Assembly: GCA_002431285.1 (NCBI GenBank)
Contig: DJEF01000034.1
Coordinates: 87,770 to 95,987, forward strand
Direction of reading: 5' to 3'
Origin: Ruminococcaceae bacterium UBA5905
Lineage (GTDB): Bacteria; Bacillota; Clostridia; Oscillospirales; Acutalibacteraceae
Length of the DNA: 8,218 nt
The notes beneath the pieces were generated by a model. The model did no database searches, was not told the DNA's origin, and saw only the letters and a list, made by a program, of their open reading frames with translations. Below are positions 4,558 through 8,218 of this stretch, in pieces (position 1 is the first letter of the stretch; each line of letters opens with the position of its first letter). Position numbers and translations under genes: made by a program.

Positions 4558-7059
4558 TTATCGGTTTTCGTAGAACTGCTCAACCTTGTTGTTGAACAGC
4601 TCCAGCAGATAGCCGGAAACCAGGCTGTGATCGGTGGTCGTTTCGGTGGCGGTCTGGCCGATGCCGTTCAGGAATTCCTCGAGCCCCATGCCGCCCTCGC
4701 CGAAAATACCGTTGTAGACCTCCTGGATAGCGCCCGGCTCCGTCAGGTCGATGGTATAGGCGATGTTCTTCCAGTTTTCGCCATAGGCGCCCTCGTGCGC
4801 CCGGTCAATGACGTCCGCCAGGATCATTTTATCCTTGTCGTAGGTCTTGAGCACCCGTTCGTTGTAACAGGCATCCGCCATATCCTTTATGATATCGAAA
4901 GTATGCTCCGCATTGGAGCCGAAGCTGACGGCGTCCGCCGCCTTGGAGTTCCCGAAGAAGATACCGGTGACAAGATCCCATGTGCCCAGCTGCGGCACCA
5001 TATCCGTCGCCATGCCCACAAACTGCCCCGCGGTCTGATTGCCAAACCGCACCTTGTCAAAAGCCAACGCCCAATCGCCGGTCTCGGCATAGATGTCCAA
5101 CAGCTTTTGGATGTTCTTCCCTTCCTCGATGAGGCCCTTGCCGATCTTTCCGCCCTTGCCGAGCTTGTCGAGCTGATCGGACACCACATCGAGCAGATCG
5201 AAATACAGCTTGGTTTTGTCGGCTCTGTCCAGATCGTCGTACACCTCGGAGACCCCCCAGTATTCCTCCTCCGGATCATCCGGGAGCTCCTGCGGCTCCT
5301 CTTTTTTCTTCTTGTATTGGGAGACGCCCGAGGTGATGCCGAAGAAGGAGAGCAGACCTGCGATCAGCGCGCCCTCCTCCAGAACCTTGCGCGGCGAATA
5401 GGACGGCTCGTCGTCGCCGTATTCTCCCAGCCGTCCGCCGGTGGAATCATCCACATCCTTGTCGGTGGATGCGGTGCTTCCCTTATAATCGCCGCTGCTC
5501 TTGAGATTCCAGTGCCCGGTGTAGGTCTTGATCTGACCGGGGATTCTGTCGCTATAAGACACCAGCGAAAATTTGCCGTCGTCATCGGTGGTGGGGGTCA
5601 GCGCGTCGTTTTTGTTGATCAGCGCGTCCAGCAGCGTATAGGTCGTGCTGCCCTTTTTGGCGTAGAGAGTCAGACCGAGTATTTTATCGTTATCCGACAG
5701 ATCGCTGAGATACTGGAAATCCTCCCAGCTCTGATCCGTCATGCCGATGTCGTAGTTGCCGAGGATCGTGTCGTACCAGCCGAACGCCGTGAAGTCGATA
5801 AAGGTCATATGGTCGGGCAGCTTAATGTCGCGCAGCGACACGCAGCCCTCAAATGCGCCCATGGCGATCCAGTCCAGTTTGGGCATTTCGGGAATGCTTT
5901 TCAGCGATACGTCGTTCTGGAACGCGTATTTTTCTATGTATTCCAGGTTCTTGCAGCCGGAAATCTCTTCGAGGTTTACAGAACTCAACCGCCGGATGCA
6001 GGTCACATTGTCGTTGATATACACCTTTTTGAGGTTGTGATCCTCGATATCCACGCCGATAACCTTCACCGTACCATACAGCGGGATCGTCACCGTTTCC
6101 GGCACGGCGATCTCGGTTTTCTGCCCCACATAGGAAACATAGCCGCAGATTTCGCCGGTCTTGTATTCCGCCATCAGATCGGTCACGACCCATTCGCCCA
6201 GCATGGAATAGTCATAGCTGTACCAGTGGGACGAATAGTTGATCCGGGGGCCTGCCAGCTGGTTTTCCTGCTGCCGTTTCATGTAGTAGATGCGGGTCAT
6301 ATCCCGGACGGTCTCCCACGCCGGGTCATCGGCGCTGGCAGGCTTGTTGATCATTTCAGTCATGCCGGTATAAAAAAACTGATAAAACGCAAAAGCGCCC
6401 GGCATATCCCAATGAGCAAGGGGATCCTTCTCATCCGGCTTTTTTCCGGAAACAGTCGTCAGTGCCTTTCCGGAAGTGCCGACAAGGCACCCATTTTCGT
6501 CCACCTGAAACAGATCCGGCTGTTCTGTAATTGTCGAAGTACCAACTGTATAATTTCTTTGTGGCGCATTATCCGAATCATCCTTCGGCGGGTAGTAGTA
6601 ACCGTAATACGCCATGCCGGCAACTGTGTTGTTGGAAACAAACTCCATATAGTCCTCAAGGGTATGTCCCACAGACGAGCCATCGTTATACACTTCGCCC
6701 TCGCCGTCCCATTTGGCGCCGTCCTTCCATGTGGAATAGCAGGTGGGGCAATAGTACGTATACACATAGCGGAGTTTATTTCCGACCTTTTCGACAATGC
6801 CGGGGACGGTATACCGCCCGTCGTCCTCCACCTCCACATAGTATTCGATCATCTTGTCGCCGTGGCCGGAGCAGCGATAGCCCAGCCCCGGCACCTTGGC
6901 GGCGGTTCCGTCACAGAGGAAGTAATAGTCCTCTGTGAGTACGGTCAGTCCGCTTTCCCTTGCCGCAGCCGTCAATGGCAGCATCGCGGCAATCATACCG
7001 GCCGCAACCACAGCCAGCACGAACCGAGCCCATCGTCTCCGGCGATCGTGGTGTTTCAT
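4558..7059 (-). CDS. Surface leucine-rich-repeat protein (BspA type) with transmembrane segment and cytoplasmic C-terminal domain
   Basis: 833 residues from ATG 7059, which has AGAGGGA at proper spacing; an alternative ATG two codons earlier touches that site, and starts further upstream would lie in the promoter. A signal peptide (basic MKHHDRRRR, hydrophobic 11-30, cleavage near AAA at 31-33) exports the N-terminus. Residues 60-110 carry C63-x2-H66 and C104-x2-C107, a possible zinc-ribbon-like site. Residues about 316-480 hold degenerate BspA-type LRRs, for example NLEYIEKYAFQNDVSLKSI, IAMGAFEGCVSLRDIKLP and MTFIDFTAFG. A Ser/Thr/Asp linker precedes one TM segment (about 562-580). That is followed by YKKKKEE, a stop-transfer pattern placing the last 250 or so residues inside. 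This inner domain is helical and unrecognised (FDLLDVVSDQLDKLGKGG, FVGMATDMVPQLGTWDLVTG). It is the first gene of a three-gene operon. LRRs of this type commonly bind proteins or host surfaces; the ligand is unknown. Confidence 0.9.
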   Translation of the reverse strand: MKHHDRRRRWARFVLAVVAAGMIAAMLPLTAAARESGLTVLTEDYYFLCDGTAAKVPGLGYRCSGHGDKMIEYYVEVEDDGRYTVPGIVEKVGNKLRYVYTYYCPTCYSTWKDGAKWDGEGEVYNDGSSVGHTLEDYMEFVSNNTVAGMAYYGYYYPPKDDSDNAPQRNYTVGTSTITEQPDLFQVDENGCLVGTSGKALTTVSGKKPDEKDPLAHWDMPGAFAFYQFFYTGMTEMINKPASADDPAWETVRDMTRIYYMKRQQENQLAGPRINYSSHWYSYDYSMLGEWVVTDLMAEYKTGEICGYVSYVGQKTEIAVPETVTIPLYGTVKVIGVDIEDHNLKKVYINDNVTCIRRLSSVNLEEISGCKNLEYIEKYAFQNDVSLKSIPEMPKLDWIAMGAFEGCVSLRDIKLPDHMTFIDFTAFGWYDTILGNYDIGMTDQSWEDFQYLSDLSDNDKILGLTLYAKKGSTTYTLLDALINKNDALTPTTDDDGKFSLVSYSDRIPGQIKTYTGHWNLKSSGDYKGSTASTDKDVDDSTGGRLGEYGDDEPSYSPRKVLEEGALIAGLLSFFGITSGVSQYKKKKEEPQELPDDPEEEYWGVSEVYDDLDRADKTKLYFDLLDVVSDQLDKLGKGGKIGKGLIEEGKNIQKLLDIYAETGDWALAFDKVRFGNQTAGQFVGMATDMVPQLGTWDLVTGIFFGNSKAADAVSFGSNAEHTFDIIKDMADACYNERVLKTYDKDKMILADVIDRAHEGAYGENWKNIAYTIDLTEPGAIQEVYNGIFGEGGMGLEEFLNGIGQTATETTTDHSLVSGYLLELFNNKVEQFYENR

Positions 7060-7135
7060 AAGCATCCCTCTTTCTGTGCGATTGCAAGCCATCTGCCTGC
7101 TTAGACAAAGAAACGATAGCACAGGCGGCGACGGC

Positions 7136-7163
7136 ATTGCAATACGAATTTCCAAAGTGTCAA
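7136..7163 (-). promoter_or_regulatory. Candidate promoter of the LRR membrane operon
   Basis: On the minus strand a consensus TTGACA (7163-7158) is followed after 16 bases by a weaker -10, TGCAAT (7141-7136). It would start transcription near 7128 and leave a leader of about 70 nt. The -35 is embedded in the inverted repeat 7147-7180, so a protein bound there would cover it. Confidence 0.5.
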
Positions 7164-7180
7164 TTGACTCTTTTGGAATT
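7147..7180. promoter_or_regulatory. 34-bp imperfect palindrome, probable operator between divergent transcripts
   Basis: The left arm AATTTCCAAAGTGTCAA and the reverse complement of the right arm, AATTCCAAAAGAGTCAA, match at 14 of 17 positions. The centre is a perfect GTCAATTGAC (7159-7168). It covers the -35 of the predicted LRR-operon promoter and also contains a TTGACT facing the regulator gene. Size and symmetry fit a dimeric DNA-binding protein; the adjacent double-HTH regulator is the obvious candidate, by inference. Confidence 0.55.
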
Positions 7181-7219
7181 TTTCTGCGTTTTGCTCTTTC
7201 CTTTTGCGCTGAAATGCGG

Positions 7220-7225
7220 TATACT
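7220..7225 (+). promoter_or_regulatory. Candidate -10 box of the HTH regulator
   Basis: TATACT, the same hexamer as the -10 in the two other best promoters of this window, lies 31 bases before the regulator's ATG. No good -35 stands 16-18 bases upstream, so the promoter may be weak or activator-dependent. TTGACT (7164-7169) is too far away to pair with it. Confidence 0.35.
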
Positions 7226-7256
7226 GGCGTCAAACGACTGTAACGGAGTAGTGCTT

Positions 7257-8218
7257 ATGAAATTCAGCGAGAAATTGAATGCGTACATCGAACAGCTGTC
7301 CTGCTCGGCCAGGGAGCTTTGCCGCATATCCGGCATATCGCCGGCTTCTTTCAGCCGGTACAGAAACGGCGAGCGGGTGCCGGAGCGGGGAACACGACCC
7401 TTTGAGGCGCTGTGCCGTGCCATTGCGGAAGTTGCCGCCCGGAATGGGCTGACGGATGTCACCGCCGATGCGGTGAAGGAATCCTTTATGATCTGCGAGG
7501 ATTTCAACGCCACCGACCGGGAGGTGCTGCGACAGAATTTTAACACGCTGGTTGCCGCGCTCAACATCAATCTGACCCGTCTGTGTCAGTCTACCAATTA
7601 CGATCCCTCCGCCATTTTCCGCATTCGCAACGGCACGCGAAAGCCGGGCGATCCCGAGCAGTTTGCGGCGGCGATCGCCGCCTTTGTGGCGCGGGAGATG
7701 AGCACCGCCGCGGAGATATCGGCCGTCGCGGAGCTGATCGGCTGCGATGCCGACCCGCTGTGCGATCTGTCGGTGCGCTATGTGAAAATCAAAAGCTGGC
7801 TTCTGGAGCAGCCGGTGCAGATGCCGGGCAGCGACAGCGTTTCCAAGTTTCTGAGCAAGCTGGACGAGTTTGATCTGAACGAGTACATAAAGGTCATTAA
7901 GTTTGATGAGCTGAAGGTGCCGTCTCTGCCCTTTCAGCTCCCCTCCTCCAGAGCCTATTTCGGCATACAGGAGATGATGGAGAGCGAGCTGGATTTTCTC
8001 AAGGCGACGGTACTCTCCAAGTCCATGGCCCCCGTGACCATGTACAGCGATATGCCGATGCAGGAGATGGCCAGGGATCCGGAATTTCCGAAAAAGTGGA
8101 TGTTCGGTATGGCCATGATGCTGAAAAAGGGACTGCACCTCAATCAGATTCATAATATCGACCGCTCCTTTGACGAGATGATGCTGGGGCTGGAGAGCTG
8201 GATCCCCATGTATATGAC
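7257..8218 (+). CDS. Transcriptional regulator with two tandem helix-turn-helix units (3' end outside window)
   Basis: 320 residues are visible with no stop before the window edge. ATG 7257 has GGAG (7245-7248) eight bases upstream. Two XRE-like HTH units are clear. The first spans about 7-60, with recognition-helix region ISPASFSRYRNGERVP (27-42). The second spans about 95-145, with the parallel YDPSAIFRIRNGTRKP (115-130). Their similarity suggests internal duplication. After residue 150 comes a larger alpha-helical region with short hydrophobic stretches but no obvious membrane segment (YIKVIKFDELKVPSLPFQLP, FPKKWMFGMAMMLKKG, FDEMMLGLESWIPMYM), probably a sensor or oligomerisation domain. 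The protein is divergent from the LRR operon with an operator-like palindrome between them, suggesting local and perhaps self-regulation. DNA binding is well supported by the motifs; the effector is unknown. Confidence 0.85.
   Translation, partial: MKFSEKLNAYIEQLSCSARELCRISGISPASFSRYRNGERVPERGTRPFEALCRAIAEVAARNGLTDVTADAVKESFMICEDFNATDREVLRQNFNTLVAALNINLTRLCQSTNYDPSAIFRIRNGTRKPGDPEQFAAAIAAFVAREMSTAAEISAVAELIGCDADPLCDLSVRYVKIKSWLLEQPVQMPGSDSVSKFLSKLDEFDLNEYIKVIKFDELKVPSLPFQLPSSRAYFGIQEMMESELDFLKATVLSKSMAPVTMYSDMPMQEMARDPEFPKKWMFGMAMMLKKGLHLNQIHNIDRSFDEMMLGLESWIPMYM

Noticed and set aside
4627..7104. Plus-strand open frame of 825 codons, antisense to the LRR gene
   Set aside because: It has no ribosome site or recognisable domain. 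The minus-strand gene has a signal peptide, LRR motifs, a TM and operon spacing. Long antisense frames are common in high-GC coding DNA.
7060..7233. Upstream extension of the LRR protein to 7233
   Set aside because: It would run through the divergent promoter/operator region. The signal peptide and ribosome site start at 7059.
7230..8153. Minus-strand open frame of 307 codons, antisense to the regulator
   Set aside because: The translation is His/Gln/Arg-rich and shows no domain, while the plus strand encodes two clear HTH units with a Shine-Dalgarno.

Overview
The window is high-GC, densely coded DNA. Strong AGGAGG-type ribosome sites, sigma-A-like promoters with TATACT -10 boxes, a meso-diaminopimelate dehydrogenase gene and several surface proteins with Gram-positive-type topology point to a Clostridia-like Firmicute. 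A gut Oscillospiraceae/Ruminococcaceae relative is my guess; there is no rRNA or other phylogenetic marker to confirm it.

Layout. At the left, on the minus strand, a PIN-like nuclease-fold gene (335-907) is followed 17 bases later by the start of ddh (1-317, cut by the window edge). Their likely promoter lies at about 1104-1133, giving a leader of about 190 nt that contains two mutually exclusive hairpins, one of them terminator-like. Divergent from this, a near-consensus promoter (1157-1185) drives a membrane-anchored C39-family cysteine peptidase (1216-2115). That gene ends at a perfect-stem bidirectional terminator (2163-2200), which separates it from a convergent operon.

The convergent minus-strand operon is the most interesting part. 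It has three tightly spaced genes: a secreted and membrane-spanning BspA-type leucine-rich-repeat protein of 833 aa (4558-7059), a 262-aa tail-anchored protein (3758-4546), and a 488-aa five-TM protein with a large extracellular domain (2281-3747). Intergenic gaps are 10-11 bases and each internal start has its own Shine-Dalgarno. Predicted topologies fit a single envelope complex, with LRR and NTF2-like/beta domains outside and two sizeable domains inside. I do not recognise it as a named system.

Divergent from the operon is a partial regulator with two tandem helix-turn-helix units (7257 to window end). The roughly 200-bp intergenic region holds a 34-bp imperfect palindrome covering the operon's -35 box, so local control of the envelope operon by this regulator is a reasonable hypothesis. 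No tRNA, rRNA, CRISPR array, insertion sequence or attachment site was seen.
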